NCBI GenBank assembly: GCA_902619315.1
Contig: CACNDW010000007.1
Location: 1-64,000 of the forward strand
Origin: an uncultured Bacteroidota bacterium
GTDB taxonomy: Bacteria > Bacteroidota > Bacteroidia > Flavobacteriales > Flavobacteriaceae
DNA length: 64,000 bases
Direction of reading: 5' to 3'
The position numbers and the translations under genes were made by a program. Of the stretch, positions 42,557 through 53,000 are shown in pieces. A model generated the notes under the pieces. The model was not told the origin of the DNA. It searched no databases and was given only the letters and a program-made list of their open reading frames with translations. The stretch's first letter is position 1; each line of letters opens with the position of its first letter.

Positions 42557-44893
42557 ATGAATTCCAGAAAAGAAAAAATTAATCGTGCTGATTTTTTAAA
42601 AACCTCTGGAACATTAGTTGGAGGTGTGGTTGCACTCTCAAATTATGGTTGTTTGGTCAATATAAATTCTCTCAAGGAATTGATCATTCAAGGTAAAACA
42701 AATTATAGCTTAGTATTGCCAACAAACTCCAATGAAAAAGAAGGAAAAGCGGCACATCAATTACAATTCTATTTATCTAAAATGTCGAAAGCCCTCAAAG
42801 TTTTCAATGAAGACGAATATAAGGGTGATAATGCTATTTACATAGGAAAAACAAACTTTGCAAAAACCGCTGAGATAGATTCAGATTTATTAGATGAAGA
42901 CGCCTATTTTTTTAAACAAGTAGGAAATAACTTGGTCATTGCAGGTGGTATAGAAAATGGATTAATGAATGGAGTTTATTCCCTACTAGAATTTTTTGGT
43001 TATAGGAAATACAGTGCTGATGACCCGTTGTTGGTTCCCAGTAAAAATGATTTTATCTTTCCAAACGATGAACTTTATACCCCAAGGATTAAATATAGAA
43101 CCACCAACTATTACGATGCCAGAGATACCGATTATGAATCTTGGCATAAGCTTTCCTCTTCTGACTCTTGGGGAATGTTTGTCCACACTTTTGAGTTGTT
43201 GATCTCTCCTGAAAAATATGGGAAAACCAACCCAGAGTATTTCTCACTTATCGATGGTGAACGCAATCCCGTTACTCAATTGTGTTTATCTAATGAGGAT
43301 GTTTTTCAGACTTTGGTTTCTGAACTTAAAGAGAGAATAGAGATGAAACCTAGGGCAAAATATTGGTCGGTCAGTCAGAACGACAATGATAAATACTGTC
43401 AATGTGGTCCTTGTTCTGACATAAATAAAAAATATGGTAATCTACCCAGTGGCTCAATGGTTTGGTTTGTTAATAAGGTAGCACGTAAATTCCCTGATAA
43501 GATTATCTCAACCTTGGCTTATTGGTATACAAGGGCAGCACCAAGCAATATTATTGCCGAACCTAATGTCAATATAATGTTATGTAATATAGAAAGCACA
43601 AGAGAAAAACCAGTATTTGATACTGATCCTGCTTTTACAAATGATTTAAAGGATTGGGGAAAAATGAGTCAAGACATATTGATCTGGGATTACAATATAC
43701 AATTTGCCAATCCGGTGAGTCCTTTCCCCAATTTGCACACCATTGGTCCTAACATCAAGTTTTACATCCGAAATAATGTTAGAGCTCTCTTTATGCAGGC
43801 TACTGGAAATAAAGGGGAGTTCGCTCATTTGAGGGCTTATCTGATAACCAAGCTAATGTGGAATCCTAATGCTGATCCTAATGCTATTATCTATGATTTT
43901 TTAGATGGTTATTACGGAAAGGCTGCTATTCCTATACTAAATTACATAGAAAGTATGAGGGAAGCATTGTTGAATAATAATTTTCGTTTGAATATATTTG
44001 GTGACCCTAGAGATGCCGTAAAGAACTATCTAGCATCGGATAAGATGATTCATTACAATCTCTTATTCGACAAGGCAGAAAAAGCAGTATCGGATGATGA
44101 ACAAAAACTGACCCGAGTCAAAGAGGCCAGATTACCTATTTTGATTGCAGAAATTCAAATTGCGGGTCAGATTCCAGTTGGACAAAAGGGGAGTTTTTAC
44201 ACAATAAATGACAATGGTAATGTTATTCCCAAACCATACATGAAAAAAAAGGTTGAGGAATTTGTAGCGAGTGCCAAAAAGGCGGGTATTCAAAGAATAG
44301 GAGAAAGAGCAATTACCATTGACGATTATGCAGAGAATTTTAAAAGAATGTTTAAAAAAATGGAGGAAATGGATCAGGCGATTTCATTTAAGAAAAATAT
44401 CATTGCTATTAGTGAGCCTACTTTTGGAAAAGCAAATCTTGCCCGTCTGACGGATGGTGTTTTTGGTGCTTTTGAGTCCTGGCGATTTCCTGACAAAGAT
44501 GCCAATTGGGTTGCGTATAAGGGTAAACACATGGATTTTATTTTAGATTTAGGAGCTGTGATGCCTATCAAGAGTATTGAGATTGATTTCCTTAACGTTC
44601 AGGCTCAGGCTAATTGGCATCAACTTATACTCCCGAAATTTGTGACCTATGCCATTTCACCAGATGGAGTAAAATATAGTGATCCAATTCAAATTTATAA
44701 CCCTCACAACCCCAATCCAGCAGAAAATCCTGATATTATAAAACTACCTTTTTTAACATTTAAAACGACATATAACAACACCAAGGGTCGGTACCTTAGA
44801 GTTCATGCAGAGAGTGAATTAAAAATGCCCAGTTGGCATATTAATGCTGGAAAACCTGCTATAATATATGCTGATGAAATTGTTGTGAAGTAG
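42557..44893 (+). CDS. DUF4838 exported protein with F5/8-type C-terminal domain
   Basis: 778 aa. N-terminal Tat-like and lipoprotein-like signal (SRKEKINRADFLK ... LSNYGC). Residues about 40-150 resemble the alpha-glucuronidase N-domain (IYIGKTNFAK, NGVYSLLEFFGYRKY). DUF4838 follows with its signature YWSVSQNDNDKYCQCGPC. A C-terminal discoidin-like domain (about 610-778) ends the protein. These are putative glycoside hydrolases or binding proteins of polysaccharide loci. Monocistronic start 190 bp from the glycosylasparaginase. Confidence 0.85.
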   Translation: MNSRKEKINRADFLKTSGTLVGGVVALSNYGCLVNINSLKELIIQGKTNYSLVLPTNSNEKEGKAAHQLQFYLSKMSKALKVFNEDEYKGDNAIYIGKTNFAKTAEIDSDLLDEDAYFFKQVGNNLVIAGGIENGLMNGVYSLLEFFGYRKYSADDPLLVPSKNDFIFPNDELYTPRIKYRTTNYYDARDTDYESWHKLSSSDSWGMFVHTFELLISPEKYGKTNPEYFSLIDGERNPVTQLCLSNEDVFQTLVSELKERIEMKPRAKYWSVSQNDNDKYCQCGPCSDINKKYGNLPSGSMVWFVNKVARKFPDKIISTLAYWYTRAAPSNIIAEPNVNIMLCNIESTREKPVFDTDPAFTNDLKDWGKMSQDILIWDYNIQFANPVSPFPNLHTIGPNIKFYIRNNVRALFMQATGNKGEFAHLRAYLITKLMWNPNADPNAIIYDFLDGYYGKAAIPILNYIESMREALLNNNFRLNIFGDPRDAVKNYLASDKMIHYNLLFDKAEKAVSDDEQKLTRVKEARLPILIAEIQIAGQIPVGQKGSFYTINDNGNVIPKPYMKKKVEEFVASAKKAGIQRIGERAITIDDYAENFKRMFKKMEEMDQAISFKKNIIAISEPTFGKANLARLTDGVFGAFESWRFPDKDANWVAYKGKHMDFILDLGAVMPIKSIEIDFLNVQAQANWHQLILPKFVTYAISPDGVKYSDPIQIYNPHNPNPAENPDIIKLPFLTFKTTYNNTKGRYLRVHAESELKMPSWHINAGKPAIIYADEIVVK

Positions 44894-44984
44894 ATTATTT
44901 ATTAAAACTTTTTAAACGAGCATTAAATTAAATATTTAGAATGAAGTTTTTTTTTATCTAAATTAGGGTTGAAAATTACTCTAG

Positions 44985-47900
44985 ATGCGCCATTTGCTTT
45001 TTACTAAAACAGAATGTTTTTTATTGATAGCAATACTTGTGAGTGGATGTATGAATACCATTCCGAAGGAAATGGTGAATGAAATTTCGAAGTTGCCTGA
45101 TAAAATTGACTACAACTACCATGTAAAACCGATTTTATCTGATAAATGTTTTGTGTGCCATGGACCGGATGCTAAAAATCGGAAGGCCAATTTAAGATTA
45201 GACTTCAACGAAAAGTTCCTAAAAGAAACGGACTCACAATTTCAGACCCTCGATGATGTAAAAACTGAAATTCCCAATAGGCTATTGTCCCAAGATCCCG
45301 ATACACGAATGCCACCTCCTGAATCGCATTTGAACCTCTCAGATCAAGAAATCGCAACAATTCTGAAATGGATGGAGCAAGGAGGAGAATACAAACCCCA
45401 TTGGTCACTGATTTCCCTCTCAAAATATCCATTGCCAAAAACAATGGAAGATGGGTGGATTGAGAATGAAATTGACTATTTCGTGAAGAAAAAACTGGAT
45501 GAAGTCAACATTTCACCTTCCAAAAAAGCTGATAAAGAAACCCTCATCCGTCGATTGAGCTTTACACTGACTGGACTTCCTCCTAGTCTGGATGAAATCA
45601 ATACTTTTTTGGCCGATGAATCAACTTATGCCTATGAAAAACTGATCGACCGACTTCTTCTTTCACCCCACTATGGTGAGCGTATGGCCTCCGAATGGAT
45701 GGATGTGGCCCGATATGCAGATTCAGATGGATACTTAGATGACAAACACAGAGACTTTAGCCCTTGGAGGGATTGGGTGATCAATTCTTTCAACGAGAAT
45801 TTGAGTTATGAAAAGTTTGTAACCTACCAATTGGCAGGAGACTTGATCCCAAAAGCCAATCAATCTACAAAAATTGCCACTGCATTTAATCGCCTTCATA
45901 AAAAAAATTCTGAGGCAGGGATCATTTTTGAGGAATACAGAAATGAATACGTAGCAGATCGTACCATTACTTTTGGTAAAGCTTTTTTGGGGATGACGAT
46001 GGAATGTGCCCGATGCCATGATCACAAATACGACCCTATCAGTCAAAAGAATTTCTATGAAATTTCTAGTTTTTTCAACAATACAAACGAGATTGGACAT
46101 GCTGGATATGGCCCTGGACAAGTAGCAGGACCTTCTTTACTCCTGACAAACGACGAGCAAGAAACCCTCATTGATTATATAAAAAATGAGCTTAAATCCC
46201 AAAATGAGAAAATTGTCCAAAACTTATCCCTTAATGAGCAAACTTTTGAAAAATGGTATACCGAAAAAAAATTAGCCATTAAAAAAATCAAAAAAAATAT
46301 TAATCGGGGATTGTTAGCACACTACCCATTCGATGAATTAGTCCCCAGAGGAAAAACCAAAACATTCTCCAGTTCCAGTCTTATTCCAGGGCAAAAATCC
46401 GCAACCCTGTATGAACCTATTATCAATAAGATTCAACCTCAAAAAGGATTCTTGATAGGTGAGTATACACAAATGAAACTCCCAGATAAGTTAGGTTGGT
46501 TTGATCAGACAGATCCCTTTACGCTTTCATTTTCCATCTATGCAGATCATAAAGACCGGGAGTCTATTGTATTTGGTCATTGTGAGCAAATCAGATTGGG
46601 GCTTAAAGGTTACTCTTTCTTTATCAATGACAATAAATTAAAGTTCATTATTGCCAGATCATGGCCACAAAATGCAATTGAGATCGAAACCCTCCAACCT
46701 ATTTCCACAAAAAAATGGAGTCAAATCACCATTACCTATGATGGAAAAGGATCTGTTGGGGGAATTCAGATTTACATTAACGGAAAAAAGGCTGCTGTTG
46801 AAAGAAAGGGCGACGAATTGTACAAATCCATATTGTTTGAGCCAGATATTCACACCTATGGATTTGAGGGATTTAAGATTGGTTCCAGCCACAAGCTTAA
46901 GGCATTTGATGGTGGAGGTTTTGACGATTTAAAAATTTATAACCGCGAATTGACAGCCATTGAGGTTGCATATCAGAACGACTTTGACTTATTTAATCAA
47001 CTCTCAGTTGGAGAATTATCTAAAGAAAGGCTGTTATTTAAGGATTACTTTTTCAAAAATATAGAACCTACTAATAAGGCTTTAAATGATGAATATCTCA
47101 ACTTAAGAAAAAAATTAACTCGGACAATTGATCCTATCCCTGAACTGATGATTATGGGTGACATGAAAAGTCCCCGACCAACCTATGTTCTAAACAGGGG
47201 GTTATACAATGAGATTGGCGAAGAAGTTTTTCCTAATACACCGGAGGTGATATTGGAATTTGACAAACAACTACCTAAAAATCGACTGGGTTTATCAAAA
47301 TGGCTATTTGATCGAAGGAATCCACTTACTGCCAGAGTTTTTGTAAACAGAATTTGGCAAATGCACTTTGGTAAAGGACTAACAACTTCTAGTGATGATT
47401 TTGGTAATCAAGGGCGACTTCCTTCACATCCTAAATTACTGGATTGGTTGTCCAATTATTTTATGGACAACGGTTGGGATATAAAAAAACTACACAAGAA
47501 AATTTTAAGTTCTGCTACCTTTAAGCAAACATCTAAAATAAGGGAAGATTTGGTAAATAGTGATCCAGAAAATTATCTTTTGGCAAAAGGGCCTTCTCAA
47601 AGGATGTCGGCTGAGATGATTCGTGATAATGCGCTAAAAGTCAGTGGACTTTTGGTTCCCATAATTGGAGGGAAGAGCGTCTACCCTTACCAACCCTCTG
47701 GCCTATGGGATTTGAGTGATAAGTCTTGGAGGTACCGTTACCAGCACGACAAGGATGAAAACCTATACAGGCGAAGTCTGTATACCTTTTGGAAACGATC
47801 TGCACCTCCTCCTTCTATGCTTATTTTTGACACACCCAACCGCGATTTGTGTTCAGTAAAAAGAACTTTGACCAGTAGCCCTCTTCAGGCATTGTTGTTG

Positions 47901-48224
47901 TTAAACGACCCACAATTTATTGAAGCCGCCCGCGTGATGGCTGAAAACTCTATTTTGTCAAAGGAAAAAAGTATAGACAAAAAATTGAGTACCCTTTTTA
48001 GAGAAATTATAGGAAGAACTATTAGAGACGGAGAATTAGAAATCCTTCTAAGATTTTATAATGAGGAAAAAGAAAAATTCTCTAAAAACCAAAGCAAAGC
48101 CATTGCCTATCTTAAGACAGGAGAGAAACCAATGAATTCTGACATAGAGGTAGTCAATATGGCTGCTTTAGCCACAGTGATAAGTGGAATGATGAATACG
48201 GCCGAAGCAATAACCATAAATTAA
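44985..48224 (+). CDS. Planctomycete-type cytochrome c protein (PSCyt1-DUF1549-LamG-DUF1553)
   Basis: 1,079 aa exported protein (signal with lipobox LVSGC). PSCyt1 heme motif C55-F-V-C58-H59, then DUF1549 with a second heme motif CARCHDH near residue 340, a LamG-like concanavalin domain (about 440-660, containing QITITYDGKG and GFKIGSSH) and DUF1553 (about 770-1050, with FVNRIWQMHFGKGL and TLTSSPLQALLLLNDP). This multi-domain family is abundant in Planctomycetes and found in some Bacteroidota. It pairs with the DUF1501 gene 10 bp downstream. Biochemical role unknown; exported redox-linked breakdown of sulfated glycans has been suggested for the family. Confidence 0.9.
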   Translation: MRHLLFTKTECFLLIAILVSGCMNTIPKEMVNEISKLPDKIDYNYHVKPILSDKCFVCHGPDAKNRKANLRLDFNEKFLKETDSQFQTLDDVKTEIPNRLLSQDPDTRMPPPESHLNLSDQEIATILKWMEQGGEYKPHWSLISLSKYPLPKTMEDGWIENEIDYFVKKKLDEVNISPSKKADKETLIRRLSFTLTGLPPSLDEINTFLADESTYAYEKLIDRLLLSPHYGERMASEWMDVARYADSDGYLDDKHRDFSPWRDWVINSFNENLSYEKFVTYQLAGDLIPKANQSTKIATAFNRLHKKNSEAGIIFEEYRNEYVADRTITFGKAFLGMTMECARCHDHKYDPISQKNFYEISSFFNNTNEIGHAGYGPGQVAGPSLLLTNDEQETLIDYIKNELKSQNEKIVQNLSLNEQTFEKWYTEKKLAIKKIKKNINRGLLAHYPFDELVPRGKTKTFSSSSLIPGQKSATLYEPIINKIQPQKGFLIGEYTQMKLPDKLGWFDQTDPFTLSFSIYADHKDRESIVFGHCEQIRLGLKGYSFFINDNKLKFIIARSWPQNAIEIETLQPISTKKWSQITITYDGKGSVGGIQIYINGKKAAVERKGDELYKSILFEPDIHTYGFEGFKIGSSHKLKAFDGGGFDDLKIYNRELTAIEVAYQNDFDLFNQLSVGELSKERLLFKDYFFKNIEPTNKALNDEYLNLRKKLTRTIDPIPELMIMGDMKSPRPTYVLNRGLYNEIGEEVFPNTPEVILEFDKQLPKNRLGLSKWLFDRRNPLTARVFVNRIWQMHFGKGLTTSSDDFGNQGRLPSHPKLLDWLSNYFMDNGWDIKKLHKKILSSATFKQTSKIREDLVNSDPENYLLAKGPSQRMSAEMIRDNALKVSGLLVPIIGGKSVYPYQPSGLWDLSDKSWRYRYQHDKDENLYRRSLYTFWKRSAPPPSMLIFDTPNRDLCSVKRTLTSSPLQALLLLNDPQFIEAARVMAENSILSKEKSIDKKLSTLFREIIGRTIRDGELEILLRFYNEEKEKFSKNQSKAIAYLKTGEKPMNSDIEVVNMAALATVISGMMNTAEAITIN

Positions 48225-48234
48225 TTAAAGAAGA

Positions 48235-49695
48235 ATGGACGATTTTTTAAAACACAAAATAGAAGTAACTACAAGGCGAGATTTTTTAAAGAAATCATCT
48301 CTGGGATTTGGTTCTATTGCGTTATCTTCCATTTTGGGTCCTACTTTTGGCTCAGCTCAAAATTCCCTCCCACATATGAATCCTTTAGTGCGGAAAACCC
48401 CACATTTCGTTCCAAAGGCAAAGCGGGTGATTTATCTTTTTCAAAGTGGAGGGCCCTCCCAGATAGAGACTTATGATTACAAACCGGCACTCTCAAAATG
48501 GCATGGTCAGGAAATCCCACCATCCCTAAAAAAAACCCAAAGAAATTCTGGTATGGTAGAAGGTCAGTCTTCCTATCCTCTTGTAAAATCAATCTATGAT
48601 TTTAAGCAATACGGAGACTCAGGAGCATGGGTGAGCGAGCTTTTTCCAAACACTGCAGAAATAGTTGATGAGCTTTGTATCATAAAATCAATGTATACGG
48701 ATGCCATTAATCACGAGCCTGCAGTTATGTTTGTTCAAACAGGCTCTCAACTGACTGGTAGACCTTCTATAGGGTCATGGTTGAGTTATGGTCTTGGAAG
48801 TGATAATAAAGATTTACCAGATTTTATTGTAATGGTTTCTAAATCTCACTCTGGAGCACAACCACTTAATTCCGCCTCTTGGAGTAATGGTTTTCTTCCC
48901 TCTCACCATCAAGGTGTGCAATTAAGATCAGGAAAAGAACCTGTCCTATACCTAAATAACCCCCATGGGGTGGATCACGGTGATCGAAAAAGAGCCATTA
49001 ACTTCATCAACGAATTGAATCAATTACAATTTGACAGTTATCATGATACTATGATTCTCTCTCAAATTAAGCAGTACGAAATGGCTTATCGGATGCAAAA
49101 ATCTGTCCCAGATGCCCTCAATGTAAAAGAGGAACCTGAGCACATTTACGACCTATATGGCAAAGATGCCAAAATTCCTGGGACATATGCCGCCAATTGT
49201 CTGCAAGCTAGAAGATTAGCAGAAAGAGATGTCAAATTTATCCAGTTGTATCACACAGGATGGGATCAGCACGGGAATCTTCCCTCACAAATTAAAAAAC
49301 AAGCACTAGCCACGGATCAGGCTACCGCAGGTTTGATTAAGGATCTAAAACAAAGAGGTTTGTTGGAGGACACCTTGGTAATTTGGGGGGGTGAATTTGG
49401 AAGAACCAGTTTTTCACAGGGGAGGCTTACTCCCGAAAATTATGGAAGGGACCATCATCCGGGTTGTTTTACCATGTGGATGGCTGGTGCAGGAGTAAAG
49501 AAAGGTTTAATTTATGGCAAAACAGATGATTTCAGTTATAATGTTGTTGAAAACCCTGTTCATGTTCATGACTTTCAGGCTACACTTTTACATCTTATGG
49601 GACTAAACCATGAAAAGTTAACTTTCAAACACCAGGGAAGGCGTTATAGGCTGACTGATGTCCATGGTAAAGTGGTGGATGATTTATTGATGTAG
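48235..49695 (+). CDS. DUF1501 exported protein, Tat signal
   Basis: 486 aa with twin-arginine signal TTRRDFLKKSSLGFG. DUF1501 belongs to the alkaline phosphatase/sulfatase-like fold; visible are IYLFQSGGPSQIETYD, the mid-region HTGWDQHGNL and the GGEFGRTSFSQ and HHPGCFTMWMAG stretches. It is the constant partner of DUF1549/DUF1553 cytochromes. Function not established. Confidence 0.9.
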   Translation: MDDFLKHKIEVTTRRDFLKKSSLGFGSIALSSILGPTFGSAQNSLPHMNPLVRKTPHFVPKAKRVIYLFQSGGPSQIETYDYKPALSKWHGQEIPPSLKKTQRNSGMVEGQSSYPLVKSIYDFKQYGDSGAWVSELFPNTAEIVDELCIIKSMYTDAINHEPAVMFVQTGSQLTGRPSIGSWLSYGLGSDNKDLPDFIVMVSKSHSGAQPLNSASWSNGFLPSHHQGVQLRSGKEPVLYLNNPHGVDHGDRKRAINFINELNQLQFDSYHDTMILSQIKQYEMAYRMQKSVPDALNVKEEPEHIYDLYGKDAKIPGTYAANCLQARRLAERDVKFIQLYHTGWDQHGNLPSQIKKQALATDQATAGLIKDLKQRGLLEDTLVIWGGEFGRTSFSQGRLTPENYGRDHHPGCFTMWMAGAGVKKGLIYGKTDDFSYNVVENPVHVHDFQATLLHLMGLNHEKLTFKHQGRRYRLTDVHGKVVDDLLM

Positions 49696-49795
49696 AGTCA
49701 AGCTTCACTGCAAGCAGTATATTTCAACAACATTATTGACTGAGGGTCACACCAATAAAAGTGAATTACAACGCTGCAATTACTTTGTTTTTTTG

Positions 49796-49868
49796 TTGGC
49801 CTACTAGGGATCGAACCTAGACTCTTCTGAACCAAAATCAGACGTGTTGCCAGTTACACCATAGGCCA
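49796..49868 (-). tRNA. tRNA-Gln (TTG)
   Basis: Minus strand, 73 nt. Acceptor TGGCCTA pairs with TAGGCCA, anticodon loop TTTTGGT (anticodon TTG), T arm CTAGG-TTCGATC-CCTAG. CCA not encoded. Confidence 0.95.
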
Positions 49869-49882
49869 TCAGAAATGCTTTG

Positions 49883-49913
49883 CAAATTTATATTAAAGTT
49901 TTTTGTTGCCAAA
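49883..49913 (-). promoter_or_regulatory. Complete Bacteroidota promoter of tRNA-Gln
   Basis: On the minus strand a -33 TTTG (49910-49913) is separated by exactly 19 bp from the -7 box TAAATTTG (49883-49890), 14 bp before the tRNA. Best full promoter in the window. Confidence 0.75.
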
Positions 49914-50001
49914 AAATTCGTTTTAAAATCTCTTAAACTAAATTGATTTACAAAAGGCTTTTTTTTATTTAATTCATACATTCGTGAAACAAAAATTGTA
50001 A

Positions 50002-53000
50002 ATGTCCATCAACTCTTTCCAACTTTGGAACCGAAGCTTTGGTTGGGGCGTTTTTACTATCGCCCTTTTGACCTTCGGCCTTACAGTAGAACCCACTGCT
50101 AGTTTTTGGGATGCTGGAGAATACATAGCTACCGCTGCAAAGTTACAAGTAGGTCACCCTCCAGGAGCGCCTCTGTTTCAAATGATGGGTGCTTTTTTTG
50201 CACTTTTTTCTTCTTCGCCTGAGAATATTGCCCTAATGGTTAACTATATGTCTGTTTTTTCCAGTGCTTTTTCAGTGCTTTTTCTTTTTTGGACCCTTAC
50301 CCTGTTGATGAAAAAGTTACCGATTTTTCAATCACTCGATAACATCTTTGAGCGGTTGACTTTTTTTGGAAGTGCAGCAGTAGGAGCCTTGGCATTTTGT
50401 TTTTCTGACAGTTTTTGGTTCAATGCCGTAGAAGCTGAGGTATACGCAATGGCTACTTTTATACTTTCTTTACTTTTTTGGTTAGGTCTTCGATGGGAAC
50501 AGGACATGAATACTCCCAGAGGAGATCGCTGGTTGTTATTAATTTCTTTTATCATTGGTTTGTCTTTTGGGGTTCACTTTATGGGACTCCTTACTATTCC
50601 TGCTATTGGGATGATCTATTATTTTAGGAATAATCCAAAAGTGACTGTAAAAAGTTTTCTTTTGGCCAATTTGATATCTGTAGCCATTCTACTGTTCATA
50701 TTTAAACTCCTATTGCCAACAACACTAGCTTTTTTTGGAAATTCAGAAGTTTTCTTTGTCAACAAGATGGGATTGCCCTTTAATAGCGGAACGATAATAG
50801 CTGGCTTGTGCTTTATATTGTTTTTTTATTACAGTTTGAGATATACCCAACGTCAAAATTGGGTAAATATCAATACCAGCATTTTGTGTATACTTTTTGT
50901 ATTAGTAGGTTTTTCCTCTTGGCTAATGATTCCAATTCGTGCAAATGCCAATACAGTAATTAATGAAAACTCTCCTGCAGATGCTCGTTCCCTTTTGGCC
51001 TATTACAATTTAGAGCAATATCCAGAAACCCATCTTTTCTATGGGCCTCTTTTTTCTGATATATATGCAGGACAGGATGAGACTGAACCCTACATAGATG
51101 ACAAGCCAAAGTATGAAAGAGACTACAAAACTGGAAAATACATTATAGTTAACCACCCCGAGAGGGCCAAAATCAACTCAAATAGTAAGCATAGAGGCAT
51201 TTTACCTCGACTTTGGAGCTCTGAACATGCAGGGAATTATATGAATTTCACTGGGCCATTAGAGTTTTCTATAGTACCCGAGTATCAAGACAACGAGATG
51301 TTAAGAACACGGGTAGATGAATTTAGAGAGGATATTCTAGATGGAGTTGTTACTGGAGACGATTATCATAACTTCTTTAGATCACTCTCTCCTTATTTGA
51401 TAATAGAAAAACCTAGTTTTTGGAGTTCCCTACAATTTCTATTTCAATACCAAATCGGCTATATGTATTGGCGGTATTTCATGTGGAATTTTACAGGAAG
51501 ACAAAATGACATTGCAGGATCTTATAATGTATTAAACGGAAACTGGATCAGTGGAATTCCATTCATAGACAATATAAGGTTGGGGAATCAATCCGAAATT
51601 TCTGAGGATGCTAAAAAAAATAAGGCGCGAAACACCTATTTTTTCCTTCCCTTTTTATTGGGATTAATTGGGCTGATTTTTTTGTATCATCAAGATCCCA
51701 AGCGTTTTTGGGTTTTGTTACTCTTTTTCTTGTTTACAGGGCTGGCGCTTAAAATTTATTTAAATGAGAGACCTTTCGAGCCTCGCGAAAGGGATTATGC
51801 TTTGGTCGGGTCCTTTTATGTATTTGCTCTATGGATAGGTATGGGCGCTTTCAGTCTGTCACAAAAGGTCAAGACTTGGATTAAATTAAAGACCGTTGCC
51901 CCAGCAGTAGTTGCCATCTGTTTTATGGCAGTACCAATGTTGATGGCATTTCAAAACTGGGATGATCACGACCGTTCTAATCGCTACACAGCTCAGTCAA
52001 TGGCTAAGTCTTATTTGGAGTCCATTCAAAAAGACGTGGGAGCCATGATTTTTACTATTGGAGACAATGACACTTTCGCCCTTTGGTATGCCCAAGAGAT
52101 AGAGGGTTACCGAACTGATGTAAGAACAATTAATACCTCGCTACTAGCAACAGATTGGTACATTGATCAAATGAAAAGAAAAACCTACGAAAGCGATCCC
52201 ATCCCCTCACAGATGACTCATTCGCGCTATGCCTATGGCATTCGCGATTATATCAAACATGAGTCCCTTTTGGATTCTGTTAGGTGGAACATTAAAGACT
52301 TTATGAACTGGGTAGCCAGTGACCACCCCAGAACAAAATATAAAAGTTTGTTGGAACAGGCAGGAGATGATCCCCGGCGCTTGCCAAAAGGTACTCAGGA
52401 AATGGTTTTTTACCCCACCAATAAAATCAGGGTTGAGGTAAATAAAGAAAATGTATTAAAAAGTGGTTTGGTAAAACCCCGTGATGAAGCTCTAATTGTT
52501 CCTTATATCGATATTGACTTACCAGAGGGTGGAATGACAAAAAATCAGATAATGATGTTGGATATTTTGGCCAATAATGATTGGAAAAGACCGATATATT
52601 TTACTGGAGGAAGCTATGCCGATTCTGAATACATATGGATGAAGGAGTATTTGCAATTAGAGGGATTGGTCTATAAATTAGTTCCCATCAGAACACCAAA
52701 AAATTCTGATAATCCTTATATCATGGGTCGTTTAGATGCTGACTTGATGTATGATATCGTTATGAATTGGAGCTGGGGAAACTCTCAAAGTCCTGACATT
52801 TATCACGATGTAGAAACACGTAAAAACAGTATCTCCTTCAGAAGTAATATGGCACGCCTAGCAGAGAAATTAATTGAAGAAGACAAAAAAGAAAAGGCTA
52901 AAAACATTATTGACTTAGCCATGGAGAAGATGCCTTTAGATTATTTTGGATATTACAGTCTTTTGGTGCCTTTTATAGACACCTATTACCGTCTGGAAGC

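Noticed and set aside
44985..49695. Recent transfer from a planctomycete
   Set aside because: Codon use and AT content look like the surroundings, and the family also exists in other Bacteroidota; transfer cannot be dated by eye.
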